Shown here: piece after piece, positions 9,370 through 18,900 of the stretch
How positions within the stretch are numbered: the first letter of the stretch is position 1
Layout: each line of letters opens with the position of its first letter
Source of the DNA: Aliirhizobium wenxiniae
GTDB lineage: Bacteria; Pseudomonadota; Alphaproteobacteria; Rhizobiales; Rhizobiaceae
Assembly: GCF_014201355.1 (NCBI RefSeq)
Contig: NZ_JACHEG010000001.1
Span: 372,001-436,000, forward strand
Reading direction: 5' to 3'
DNA length: 64,000 bases
Position numbers and translations under genes: made by a program
Notes under the pieces: model-generated
What the model saw: only the letters and a program-made list of their open reading frames with translations
The model's database searches: none
Told to the model about the DNA's origin: nothing

Positions 9370-9718
9370 CACGCACCTCCACATAATCCAGAATGCCGGC
9401 GATCGGTGCACTTGGCTTCCTGATCGCCACCTCGACCCGGCGGATCATCGGCGACCATGCGGTGAGACCGAGAGCCACGTCATTGGCAAGTGTTTCGATC
9501 AGGTTACGACGGCTACCGGTCATGATCTTTTCGACCAACTCATAGACCAGCCCATAGTGAACGGTCTGCTCGATATCATCGGACCCGAGGGCATCGCCTG
9601 CCTCGACATCCATGACGACGTCGACGAAAAAGCGCTGACCAAGCGCCTTTTCCTGCTCGAAAACCCCGTGATGCGCGTAGAAGGCGCAGTTCTTGAGCGT
9701 GACCTGAAAGATCGTCAT
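9353..9718 (-). CDS. folB: Dihydroneopterin aldolase FolB
   Basis: A 121-residue DHNA. It cleaves 7,8-dihydroneopterin to 6-hydroxymethyl-dihydropterin and glycolaldehyde. The protein has the family pattern LKNCAFYAHHGVFEQEKALGQ at the N-terminus, VHYGLVYELV in the middle and a C-terminal VEVAIRKPSAPI, with the catalytic lysine in that last motif. The length is normal for a homo-octameric DHNA. Its ATG shares a base with the folP stop codon (TGATG), giving tight coupling, and its own end contains the folK ribosome site. Confidence 0.93.
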   Translation of the reverse strand: MTIFQVTLKNCAFYAHHGVFEQEKALGQRFFVDVVMDVEAGDALGSDDIEQTVHYGLVYELVEKIMTGSRRNLIETLANDVALGLTAWSPMIRRVEVAIRKPSAPIAGILDYVEVRVEHRN

Positions 9719-10593
9719 CAGTGTGCGTCTCCTGCCTGTCGAGTTGACCGTCGCGCCTCCAGAATTGCGTCAGCCATGCGCAACGCATCCAGATTTGCCG
9801 CCACATTGTGAACCCTGAAGATCGACGCACCGGCCAGCCGCAGCATTGCAGTCGTGGCAGCCGTGGCGAAATCCCGCTCCGTCGCCACATCACGCGAGGT
9901 AATCGCGCCGACAAAACGTTTTCTCGATGTCCCGACGAGCAATGGAAAACCGAGCGTGTGAAGCTCACGGCAGCGCGCCATCAACTCATTGTCCTGTTCG
10001 CGCCTCTGGACGAAACCGAACCCGGGATCGAGCACGATTGCATCGTCCGCAATACCGGCAACTTTCGCCCTATCCAGCGATTGGCCAAAAAACATCACCT
10101 CGTCTTCGATAATGTCTTCAAGAAGGTCGTCACGCCCGCGTGCGGTATACATGATGCAGAGTCCGGCTCCGCTCTCGGAAACGACATCGGCCATCTCGCG
10201 ATCGTGCCGCAAACCGTAAACATCGTTGACGATATGGGCGCCGGCAGAAATGGCGAGCCTGGCTGTCTCGGCGCGGTACGTATCTACGGAAATCAACGCA
10301 TCCGTTTCCTGCGCCAGCCTTTCGATAACCGGCAGAATGCGATCCTGCTCCTCCGCAGCTGTCACCATTGCGGCGCCTGGCCGCGTAGATTCCCCACCGA
10401 CATCGAGGATGGACGCGCCGTCGCAGACGCAGGAAAGCCCATGCCTCACAGCGCTTTCGACATCAATGTAACAACCGCCATCGGAAAAGCTGTCAGGCGT
10501 CACGTTGACGATTGCCATGACGTGACCGGCCTCACCGAGCGTCAGGCTGCGTCCATGGGCAAGACGCCAGGCGTTGTTGCGCGACGATGTCAC
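9718..10593 (-). CDS. folP: Dihydropteroate synthase FolP
   Basis: A 291-residue DHPS that joins p-aminobenzoate to the pterin pyrophosphate; target of sulfonamides. Motifs: MAIVNVTPDSFSDGG (signature 1), DVGGESTRPGA (signature 2), ISVDTYRAETA, VLDPGFGF and FPLLVGTSRKRF. The start is taken at GTG 10593, with GGATC upstream and the usual length; an open frame continues upstream but has no homologous content. First gene of folP-folB-folK. The divergent neighbour starts about 106 bases away, so the promoters share a short intergenic region. Confidence 0.93.
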   Translation of the reverse strand: MTSSRNNAWRLAHGRSLTLGEAGHVMAIVNVTPDSFSDGGCYIDVESAVRHGLSCVCDGASILDVGGESTRPGAAMVTAAEEQDRILPVIERLAQETDALISVDTYRAETARLAISAGAHIVNDVYGLRHDREMADVVSESGAGLCIMYTARGRDDLLEDIIEDEVMFFGQSLDRAKVAGIADDAIVLDPGFGFVQRREQDNELMARCRELHTLGFPLLVGTSRKRFVGAITSRDVATERDFATAATTAMLRLAGASIFRVHNVAANLDALRMADAILEARRSTRQAGDAH

Positions 10594-10699
10594 AGGTGAT
10601 CCATCTTTTTGAAAGTAACGCAAAATTTCATGCCTTCGTGTTGCACTTGCGTTGGCTATGCCCCAAGCTCGTTTCAACTTCAACGTACCAGGCCAGAGA

Positions 10700-11317
10700 A
10701 TGTTTTTGATGCGCAGAGTCCACCGAGCCTTCGGTGCAGCCTTTCTACTCTGCCTGATCTCGGCCCCGGTACAGGCTGAGCCTGTCATCTCAAAATCATA
10801 CTCCTATTTCCGCATCGGCGGACGCACGGCAGAAGAACTCGACAAGGAGCTGGAGCGCCACGGCCCCGTCACCAAAACCAGCGGACACAGGCATCCAGGA
10901 GCCACCGAGATCAAGTTTGGCGGAGAGGTTACCTATGTGGAGCGCGGCGGTCGCTGCTCGGTCGGCGGCGCCAAGGTCACGCTTCGCACCCATATCATCC
11001 TACCGCGATGGAATAATGGCGGTAAGGCCGAGAAAGATCTGCGCTTCATCTGGGCGACCCTGTCGTCAGATATCAAGCGGCACGAGGAACGGCACGCAGA
11101 AATCGCTCGAAATTACGCCCGCATGCTGGAGAAGGAACTGCTTGCCCTGCCTGCCCGCAACACCTGCGACGGTGTAGAGGCTCTCGTGACGGAAACCACG
11201 CGGCGCGTACTTGCCGAACACGATAAGCAGCAAGCCCTTTTCGATCGCGTCGAAGCCAAAAATTTCGACGCTCGCATGACGAGGCTTCTGCAATATCGCA
11301 TCGACCAGCGTCAGTGA
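10700..11317 (+). CDS. DUF922-type putative zinc metalloprotease, exported
   Basis: A 205-residue protein with a signal peptide (RAFGAAFLLCLISAPVQAE, cleavage probably after VQA). Residues His128 and His132 in IKRHEERHAEIARNYA form an HExxH zinc-protease motif, and the SYSYFRIGGRTAEELDKEL segment after the signal peptide together with this motif matches the DUF922 family of predicted Zn-dependent proteases. Two cysteines (GGRCSVGG and RNTCDGV) may form a disulfide. The start at 10700 gives a clean signal peptide; an earlier ATG at 10652 would add 16 charged residues. It is divergent from folP. Substrate unknown. Confidence 0.8.
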   Translation: MFLMRRVHRAFGAAFLLCLISAPVQAEPVISKSYSYFRIGGRTAEELDKELERHGPVTKTSGHRHPGATEIKFGGEVTYVERGGRCSVGGAKVTLRTHIILPRWNNGGKAEKDLRFIWATLSSDIKRHEERHAEIARNYARMLEKELLALPARNTCDGVEALVTETTRRVLAEHDKQQALFDRVEAKNFDARMTRLLQYRIDQRQ

Positions 11318-11489
11318 TAGATACGATCATTGACGAGCCGTTACCCGGCCTTGCGCCAGGCTTGCGCAGATACGGTTGAATAAGGGGTAATTTATTGCGG
11401 TGGCCTGATGAAAGCCATTCCTGTATATTAGGCAGCAATTACCTATATATGTATCGGACAACCATCCGACATCATTCGCTGCATGAAGC

Positions 11490-11662
11490 ATGCCCACTTC
11501 AATTCAATCCGAGAGCAAGCTCGTCGGTCAGCGTCCATTTTGTGGCGTTTCAGTTTTCCGTGTTCCCCCGGCGCGTAACCGAGCCGCAGGCGTCACCTCC
11601 CTCGCCTGCCGGCCTTGCGCCCACCTCGCCTCGCTCGACTCTGTAGAGCGAGGCTATTTTTT
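11490..11662 (+). ncRNA. Candidate trans-acting small RNA with anti-Shine-Dalgarno-like loop
   Basis: A stem-loop with arms 11583-11592 and 11603-11613 (10 bp, one bulged C) presents the loop TCACCTCCCT, whose first eight bases equal the 3' tail of 16S rRNA (anti-Shine-Dalgarno). It is followed 15 bases later by a perfect 9-bp terminator stem and a T-tract. Rhizobial regulatory RNAs that expose CCUCC-rich loops (AbcR and the cuckoo/alpha-r14 types) have this general design. The 5' end is not determined; 11490 is a guess. The alternative is that this is only the long 3' untranslated region and terminator of the upstream DUF922 gene. Confidence 0.4.
11628..11662 (+). terminator. Rho-independent terminator
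   Basis: Perfect 9-bp stem (GCCTCGCTC / GAGCGAGGC) with a 9-base loop, followed by TATTTTTTT. Orientation is plus strand only; it ends either the DUF922 gene transcript or the candidate small RNA. Confidence 0.85.
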
Positions 11663-11681
11663 TCCGGAAACTCTATTCTTA

Positions 11682-12002
11682 TCAGGCCTGACGCTCGGGA
11701 ATATTAATGATGAGACCATCGAAATCAGCCTTCATTTTGATCTGACAGGAAAGACGTGAAGTCGGACGGACATCGAAGGCAAAGTCCAGCATGTCTTCTT
11801 CCATCGGAGCCGGCGCGCCAACCTTTTCCGTCCATTCCTCGTCGACATAGACATGACAGGTAGCGCAGGCGCAGGCGCCGCCGCATTCCGCATCGATACC
11901 GGGAACAGAATTGCGTACAGCATTCTCCATCACCGTCGAACCGTTGTCCGCGTCGATCTCGAAGCGTGTGCCGTCGAAGGCTACGATGATCAGTTTCGTC
12001 AT
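11682..12002 (-). CDS. Adrenodoxin-type 2Fe-2S ferredoxin
   Basis: A 106-residue ferredoxin. Cys40, Cys46 and Cys49 ([12 protein letters not shown]5CX2C) plus the cysteine in SRLSCQIKM are the four ligands of a vertebrate/adrenodoxin-type [2Fe-2S] cluster. Such proteins (FdxB/FdVI class) pass electrons to cytochrome P450s or to biosynthetic enzymes including Fe-S or heme A/ubiquinone synthesis. The ATG at 12002 gives the canonical N-terminus [11 protein letters not shown]. It is not in an isc operon. The upstream gene on the same strand is 140 bases away, so co-transcription is possible but not shown. Confidence 0.9.
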   Translation of the reverse strand: MTKLIIVAFDGTRFEIDADNGSTVMENAVRNSVPGIDAECGGACACATCHVYVDEEWTEKVGAPAPMEEDMLDFAFDVRPTSRLSCQIKMKADFDGLIINIPERQA

Positions 12003-12143
12003 TTTTGGAAGATCCGGGATTTGCGGGCATTGCCCTTTGGAAGCCTTGGGTAAACCCCGTCTCTGCCACCAAACTGCCGGTTCAGTCAATCGCACGGACG
12101 ACGCCGGCTTTGCTGCCGGCGTCCATGCGATGTAAGGCAGGTG

Positions 12144-12515
12144 TCAGCGGCAGAGGCCGGTGATGAAGTTTTCAGCCTCTATGACCGCCGCGTAAAGCGA
12201 GGCCAACGCCGCCGCCTCACCGGGCTCTGCTTCCAGACGTGCGGCCGCAGCCGCTACATTGAAGGCGCCGACGGCATTTGCTGACCCTTTGAGCCGGTGT
12301 GCAAGCGCGGTCACCGTTGCAACATCGGCAATAGCGATTTCCTGTACGAGCGCGCGTGCCTGCCGCGCGAACATCTGCAGGATTTCGGCCTCCAGCGCCT
12401 TGTCGCCCATCGTCTGTTTTGCCAGATGGACGAGGTCGACCGGACGATCCTTCGACGGGCATGCCGTCTTGTGATTGTCGGGAGATTCAAAAGCGATACG
12501 CGCGGCCGTTGCCAT
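12144..12515 (-). CDS. Hpt-domain histidine phosphotransfer protein
   Basis: A 123-residue protein that is essentially one Hpt domain. The segment TALAHRLKGSANAVGAFNVA contains the phospho-acceptor His73 in the HxLKGSA motif, flanked by amphipathic helices as in a four-helix bundle. Such proteins carry phosphate between a hybrid kinase receiver and a response regulator. It is too small and of a different type to be ChpT, so it is not the known CckA partner. No kinase or regulator is adjacent. A GC-rich 9-bp hairpin at 12100-12123 lies just downstream. Confidence 0.85.
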   Translation of the reverse strand: MATAARIAFESPDNHKTACPSKDRPVDLVHLAKQTMGDKALEAEILQMFARQARALVQEIAIADVATVTALAHRLKGSANAVGAFNVAAAAARLEAEPGEAAALASLYAAVIEAENFITGLCR

Positions 12516-12978
12516 CTGCTGGGTTCCTTGCTTTATAATGATCTCAACTTCGGATTGTCCGTCTGAGCCATGGCTATCCCGTTAAATTTCGGCACAAACG
12601 CGGCGCAAATCTTCGCGAATGGTTAATTTGCATTAAAGTGCCGTGATTGCAGGGGTTTTACCCTGAGGCATGGTTTAAATCCTGTTAACAAGACGGCGGT
12701 GCCGGTATCATGATGGCGCGTTTCATTTGTGCGAAAAGGCTGATTGTGCCAGTACAATACGGTTCAATGGCTCACTGGAACTTTACAGTGACCAATGTGG
12801 GACGGTCGGTAAGCTTTCATTATCATCCATTTGAAAGAACGGCCGTCGAATGAATTTGTAATAGGTGATCCAAAGCTCTAGGGCTGGCGATCTCCGGCAT
12901 GAGTATCCCGCTCATCGATCTGCAGGCCGCAGCAAGTCGAGTGGGATGCCGGGCGTGTATGTAACGAGGCGTAACCGC
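12516..12978. other. 463-base intergenic region upstream of the GPR-like gene
   Basis: Separates the divergent Hpt gene and the giant coiled-coil gene. No coding frame of merit. AT-rich tracts (around 12620 TTAATTTGCATTAA, 12685 TGTTAACA) and a small inverted repeat CACTG-N8-CAGTG near 12773 are visible, but I cannot assign a promoter or operator with confidence. Confidence 0.5.
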
Positions 12979-15900
12979 ATGGCGAAGAACACTAATAATG
13001 AATCCATCGATGAAACGGCATTCCAGGCATTGGAAGATGCGCTAAAGATCGACTTCAACGATGAACCGCCCCGCGATAAGCCCGCCTCGGAGGCCAGAGT
13101 GTCAGACAAGCCGCGATCCCGCCCTGCCCCGTCTCAATCAGCGTCGCCCCGCCGCGAGGCGACCGCGGAAGCACCGCGCCAATCTTCGAATGAGACGTCG
13201 CCGCGCCAGCCTGCCTTTGAGCCCGCCAACGATGCCGGACGCAGGAACACGGCGTCTATTATGCGTGCACTGGACGGCGGCTCTGTTCGTGGCGCAATCC
13301 GCAACGCTTTGATTATCTCCATTCTTTGGGCGGTGGCTGGTATCGGCCTCGGTCAATTGATCTATGGCGGAGCACTGTGGGAAATCACATCGGTTGCCGG
13401 CGTTCTCGCCGCCCCGGGCTTGGTCGCGCTTGCCGTCGGCATTCTCGTCCCCATCCTCCTGTTCTTCGCTTTCGCCATCATGATGGCCCGTGCGCAGGAT
13501 CTCAGGAACGCTGCCCGCTCCATGGCAGAAGTCGCCCTGCGCCTGTCCGAGCCGGAAACCATCGCATCTGAACGGATCATGAGCGTCGGCCAGGCCGTAC
13601 GCCGCGAAGTCTCGGCCATGAACGAGGGCATCGAGCGTACGATCGCGCGCGCAGCCGAGCTGGAAGTTCTCGTCCATTCGGAAGTCAACGCGCTTGAACG
13701 CAGCTACAGCGACAACGAGATGCGCGTTCGCGGCCTGGTTCAGGAACTGGGTTCCGAACGCGAAGCAATCGTCAATCACGCAGAACGCATTCGCTCTTCG
13801 ATGGTCGGTGCGCACGATCAGCTCAAGGAAGAGCTGGCGCTCGCGACCGAAGAAATCTCTATCCGTCTCGCAACATCCGGCGAAGCTTTCGCCTCGATGA
13901 TCGATACGCGGGCCGCAGCCCTGATGGAGAAGTCGGATGCAGCCGGCGAAGCGCTGGCCTCATTGCTCGCAACCAAGACCGAAAATCTGATCGACACGCT
14001 GACGACCTCTGGCATCGCGTTGTCGACCGAATTCGATATCCGTCTGGAAATGCTCAGCTCGACCTTGTCAGACAAGGGCGACGCGATCCTGTCCAATTTC
14101 GAAACCCGCGCATCGAGCCTCGACGCCAATACCGAAAAGCTCAACGCGGCACTTGCCGACCGCACACGCCAGCTGAACGAAACCCTGATCGCCCGCACAA
14201 GGGAAATCACCGAAGGGCTGACGAACAGCGAAAGGACGATCACCGGTTCGCTCGACGGTGTGCTCACTGCCCTCAATCGTTCACTCGACGACAAGAGCAG
14301 CTCCTTCCGTCAAAGCCTGCAGTCCGCAGCAGATGACGCGGTCATGGATCTGGACCTGCGCACCGGCTTCTTCGAGGAACGCCTCCATACGACGATCGGC
14401 CATCTCAGCACGTCGTTCGACGAGGGACTGTCGCAGTTCACCACGGCCTTCGACCAGCGTGCTGGTAGCCTGGACAGCAAGCTGATGGACAGCCTCGCTC
14501 GCATTAACGAGACCGTAGCCGGCGGCCACGAGGCGATCGACGGCATCCTGTCGTCAAGCATCGAACGGATCGGCAATGCGCTGACCGACCAGCAGCTGGC
14601 GCTCGCCACGACGCTTGGAACGGGCCAGGAAGTTCTTGATTCGATGCTGGAAAGCCGCTCGAAGGAGTTTTCCGACGCACTCGCCGCACGCAGCAGCGAG
14701 ATCAGCGGCGCCTTCGGCGATGCGCACAACAAGATAGACATGATCATGGCGGCGCGTGGCGGGGAAATTTCCGCCAGCCTTGCCGACAGCCAGAAGCGGT
14801 TCGAAGACAGCATTTCCAGCCGCACCTCCGCCATCATCGAATCGGTCACGGAAAGCCACGAGCGCTTCGCCGGTGCTGTCGACGAAAAGGCTGGCGCATT
14901 GCAATCGCTGATGGCGGAAACGCCGGATCGCCTTGCCAATATTCTCGACCAGAAGAGCGAAGCGATCACGCGCGCCTTGTCTGAAAGCGAACTGCGCCTG
15001 ACCGACGAGATGGACAAGCGGGCGGCTGCGCTCGACACCACCCTCGCCTCCAGCCGTGATCGCATGTCGGAAATGCTCGACGACAAGTCCATGGAAATCG
15101 TGACCTCGCTGTCGCTGCACGAGGATCGTCTCACGACCGCGCTGACCGACCACACGTCGAATGTCGTCAACAGTGTTGCGGATGCGGATACCCGCCTCGG
15201 ACAGGCGTTTGCAAAGCGCGCCGAGGCCATCCGCGAGGCGTTTGCCGACAACCAGCTCAATCTCGACATCTCGCTGGAAAGCCGTACGTCCGAGCTTGCC
15301 AGCCTTCTCCAGAGTGGCGGCGATCGTCTCGAACAGACTGTCGGCGGCGCGGCAGGCCGGATTGAAACGGCTTTGTCCGAAGGCACCGGGCGCTTCGACG
15401 CGACGATGAGCGATGGATTGCAGCGCATGGATACGTCGCTTGCCGTATCCCACGAGCAGCTAGCTAGTTCGCTCACCTCCGCACGTGAACAGATTACATC
15501 GTCTCTTGGAAACGCCCATGAGCAGATGACGTCTTCTCTGGACACCGCTCACGAACGGTTTGCATCGTCGCTCGATGCCGGCCATGAACGGATTTCTGGA
15601 ACGCTCGATACGGCTGCGCGCCAGATCGGCGATACGCTGGCCCTCAGCGGAGACCAGCTTACCGATGCCGTCGGTTCCGCTCATCTGCGCATGGCGGATG
15701 TGCTTGGCCAGGCAAGCCGCGAAATGTCGGATGCACTCGATTCCGGCCATGATCGCCTGCGCACGACGCTTGACGAACGTGCCGCCACGATCGCCGGCAC
15801 GCTGACCGATGCCCGCGACCAGATCGATACCCTGATGATGGATCAGGCGACCTCGATCGGCACGACGATTGCCACCAGCGCCGGCATGCTCGAAATGTCG

Positions 15901-18900
15901 CTCGAAAACCAGCAGGAAGTCCTGCGCTCCACGATCGATACGGCCAGCGAAATGCTGGACACCCGTCTGCGCGACAATATTGGCTCGATCGCCACCCAGA
16001 TCAGCGATGCAGCCCGCGAAATCAACCAGTCGACAGACGCCTTCACCTCCCGCGTCGAACAGACGGTCGGCGGTGTCTCGACGGCACTCGACAGCGCCGG
16101 AAGCCGCATCGAAGTGACCTTCGGCGGACTGGAAGACCGTATTCGCAACGAGGTTCTCAGCGTCAGCTCTATCGTCGATACCGCCGGCAGCAGCCTGGCG
16201 GACGCGCTCGGCGCCCGTACGGCCGAACTGGAGCGTATCTCCAACGCTGCGGCCGACCGGGTCTCCGAAACCGTCAACAGCCGCGGGATCGAAATCGAAC
16301 GCGCAACCGGCGAAGCTGCGGAACGCATCGCCCGCACCATCGACGAACGGACGAACGCTCTTGAGCAGACAAGCGCGGAAGCCGCTGCCCGTATCGCGGA
16401 AACACTCGAAGGCCGCACGGCCCATATCGAGGAACGTTTCGGCACCATGGACCGGGCACTGTCCTATGGCCTCGAAAACGTCGCCAAGACGATCGAAGGC
16501 AAGGCCGTAGGTTTTGCCTCCTCGCTTCGCGAAGCTGTCGTTGAAGCCGGTCAGGGCATGAATGACGAAGCCAGCCGCTCGGCAGAAACGCTGTCTCGCG
16601 CCGGCTCCGAATTCACCCAGGAACTCACCAGCCGCAACGAGGAATTCACCCGTTCGATCGAGGAGCGCTCCAACGAAATCGTCGGCCGCATCTCCGAAAC
16701 GCAGAGCCGCCTCGCCGGCCAGGCTGCGACTGTCGCTCAGGCCTTCTCCGATGCCGGCAGCGCAATCGTCAACAAGGTGGCCGAAGCCGACAAGCTGGTA
16801 AAACAGCAGGTCGAGGCGATTTCGACCGCGCTCGGCGATGCCGAACAAGCGCTCGATAGCCGCGGCCAGTCTATCCGCTCGACCCTGTCGGACGCCGCAG
16901 GCGAGCTTGATGTCGCACTGGATGCCGTCGATCGCGCACTGGCCGCTCGTGGTGATGCGATCCGCACCGCGCTCGACACCCGTTCCCGCGACCTCAACTC
17001 GATGCTTGCAAGCCGTTCGGAGGAACTGTCCCGCCTGCTCGACGAGAAGGCAAAGCCGATGGTGGAGGCCTATGCCGAAACTGGCAGGACCGCGGCCGAA
17101 CGCATGGAAGCGGCAGCGCAACAGAGCGCAGAACGCCTGACCTCCGCCACGCAGCAAAGTGCCGAGTGGTTGACGTCTGCGTCCCAGCAGAACGCCGAAC
17201 GCCTCGCCTCCGCCGCCAAGGAAACCAGCGCTCGTATCCGCGAAGAGAACGCCGCCCTGGTTGAAGCCATCGCAGCCCGTACCAACGAGACGCTTGCTGC
17301 ACTCAATCAGCGCACGGAAGCTGCCGCCCATGTGGTTCGTGGTGCCGAGCAGAGCCTGCTTGCCAATGTCGAAGGTATTATCGAGCGGCTGTCGAGCAGC
17401 AATGTCAACATTGCCTCTCTCGTCGAAACTGCAGCCGACCAGCTGGCAGCAACCGACCAGAAACTCGACCAGACTGCTTCGCGCTTCGCCCATTCGGCGG
17501 GTTCGGCGGCAGATCTGGTTGCAGGCTCTACCCGCCTGCTCGAAAACAATATCGACCGCCTCGTCAACATCTCCGGCCAGACGCTGAGCCAGGTCGGCGG
17601 CATTGTCGGTCGGTTTGAGGATCACTCCAAGGTTCTCGCCCAGGCCTCGGAGCTTCTCAATGCCGCCCAGTCGAACCTCGTCAGCACGCTGGACGAACGC
17701 CAGGATGCTCTACGCAACCTGTCCGTTGGCCTGGTAAAGCGCTCGGACGAGATCGAGGCAACGCTTCGCAACCTCACCGCGCTCGTCGACGGCGCCTTCG
17801 AACGTGCCGAGGAGCGGACAGCCCATGTCGGCGACAAGCTGCGCGAAGGTCTGCATGCGTCGTTTGTTGATATCGGTCGTCGCCTTGGCGAGACCCAGCA
17901 GCGTGCCGAGCAGACAGCGCAAGTCATGCGCGCTGCCCTTCTCAACGCAGGCGATGAAGCTAACCGCACGATCGAGACGACACTCTCCGACGCCGAAAAG
18001 CGTGCCCGCGAACTGGCCGAGCAGATGCGCGGCAACATTTCCGGTTCGCTCACCGATGTCGAACGCCTGATGGGTGATGCCACGCAGCGATCCGATACAG
18101 CCGCCAAGCACCTGCGTGAGACGCTGCGCCAGTCTGTCGAGGAAGCTGTCGGCCGCTTCTCCGGTGCCACCGACGAGATCCGCCGCTCGGCGCAGGATAT
18201 CCGTCAGGAACTCGATGCCACCCGCTCGGAACTGAAGCGCGGTGCCTTCGACCTGCCGGAAGAAGCCAAGGAAAGCGCCGCAGCCATGCGACGCGCCGTA
18301 TCCGAGCAGATCAAGGCGCTTCAGGAGATCTCCCAGCTCGTCGGCCGCTCGTCGCAGCAGCTCGAAGTCGCCGAGGCTGGTCAGCCCAAGGTATCGCTCG
18401 CACAGAGCGGGCCGACGGCTCCGGTCCGGCCGCAGCAGCAGATCACTCAGCAACCGGCTCCAGCGCCGGTCTCTGCCCCGGCAACACCGCGCAACGATGC
18501 CTATTCAGCTGGCGTGCTTCGGGGCAGTCTGCCCGCAGGCAAGCCGGCTCCGGCGGCAACACCCGCTGCGCGTCAGGCAGACACATCGGCTCCTGCGGGC
18601 CAGGGCGGCTGGATCAGTGACCTCCTGCGTGGCGCGTCGCGTGATGAGACTGCGGCACAGGCCCCGGCGCGCGCGCCTGCTGCCCGTCCGGCAGAACCTG
18701 CCCAGGCGCCACGGACCGCCAATGGTGACAATCGAAACCCGCGTCACATGGTGGAATCGCTCAACTCGCTGTCCGTCGATATCGCCCGCGCTATCGATCA
18801 TGATGCCTCTGTCGATCTGTGGCGTCGTTACCAGCGCGGCGAACGCGATGTCTTCACCCGCCGGCTCTACACGCTGAAGGGCCAGCAGACATTCGACGAT

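Larger units (their letters stand above)
11318..11681. other. 364-base intergenic region with a candidate small RNA
   Basis: No credible coding frame. The right half holds two strong hairpins, described separately as a candidate ncRNA; the left half has AT-rich tracts (TATATT at 11423, CTATATATGTAT around 11443) that could be promoter -10 elements, but no convincing -35 partner was found. Confidence 0.6.

Noticed and set aside
11400..11660. 6S RNA or SRP RNA in the intergenic region
   Set aside because: Neither the central bubble of 6S RNA nor the conserved SRP Alu/S-domain tetraloop motif could be recognised; kept only as an unnamed candidate.
12615..12636. CtrA binding site upstream of the GPR-like gene
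   Set aside because: The TTAA repeats are spaced by 6 instead of the 7 bases of the TTAA-N7-TTAA consensus, so I do not call it.
15460..17625. 721-codon open frame opposite the GPR-like gene
   Set aside because: Mirrors the repeat of the coiled-coil gene and has no independent signals.
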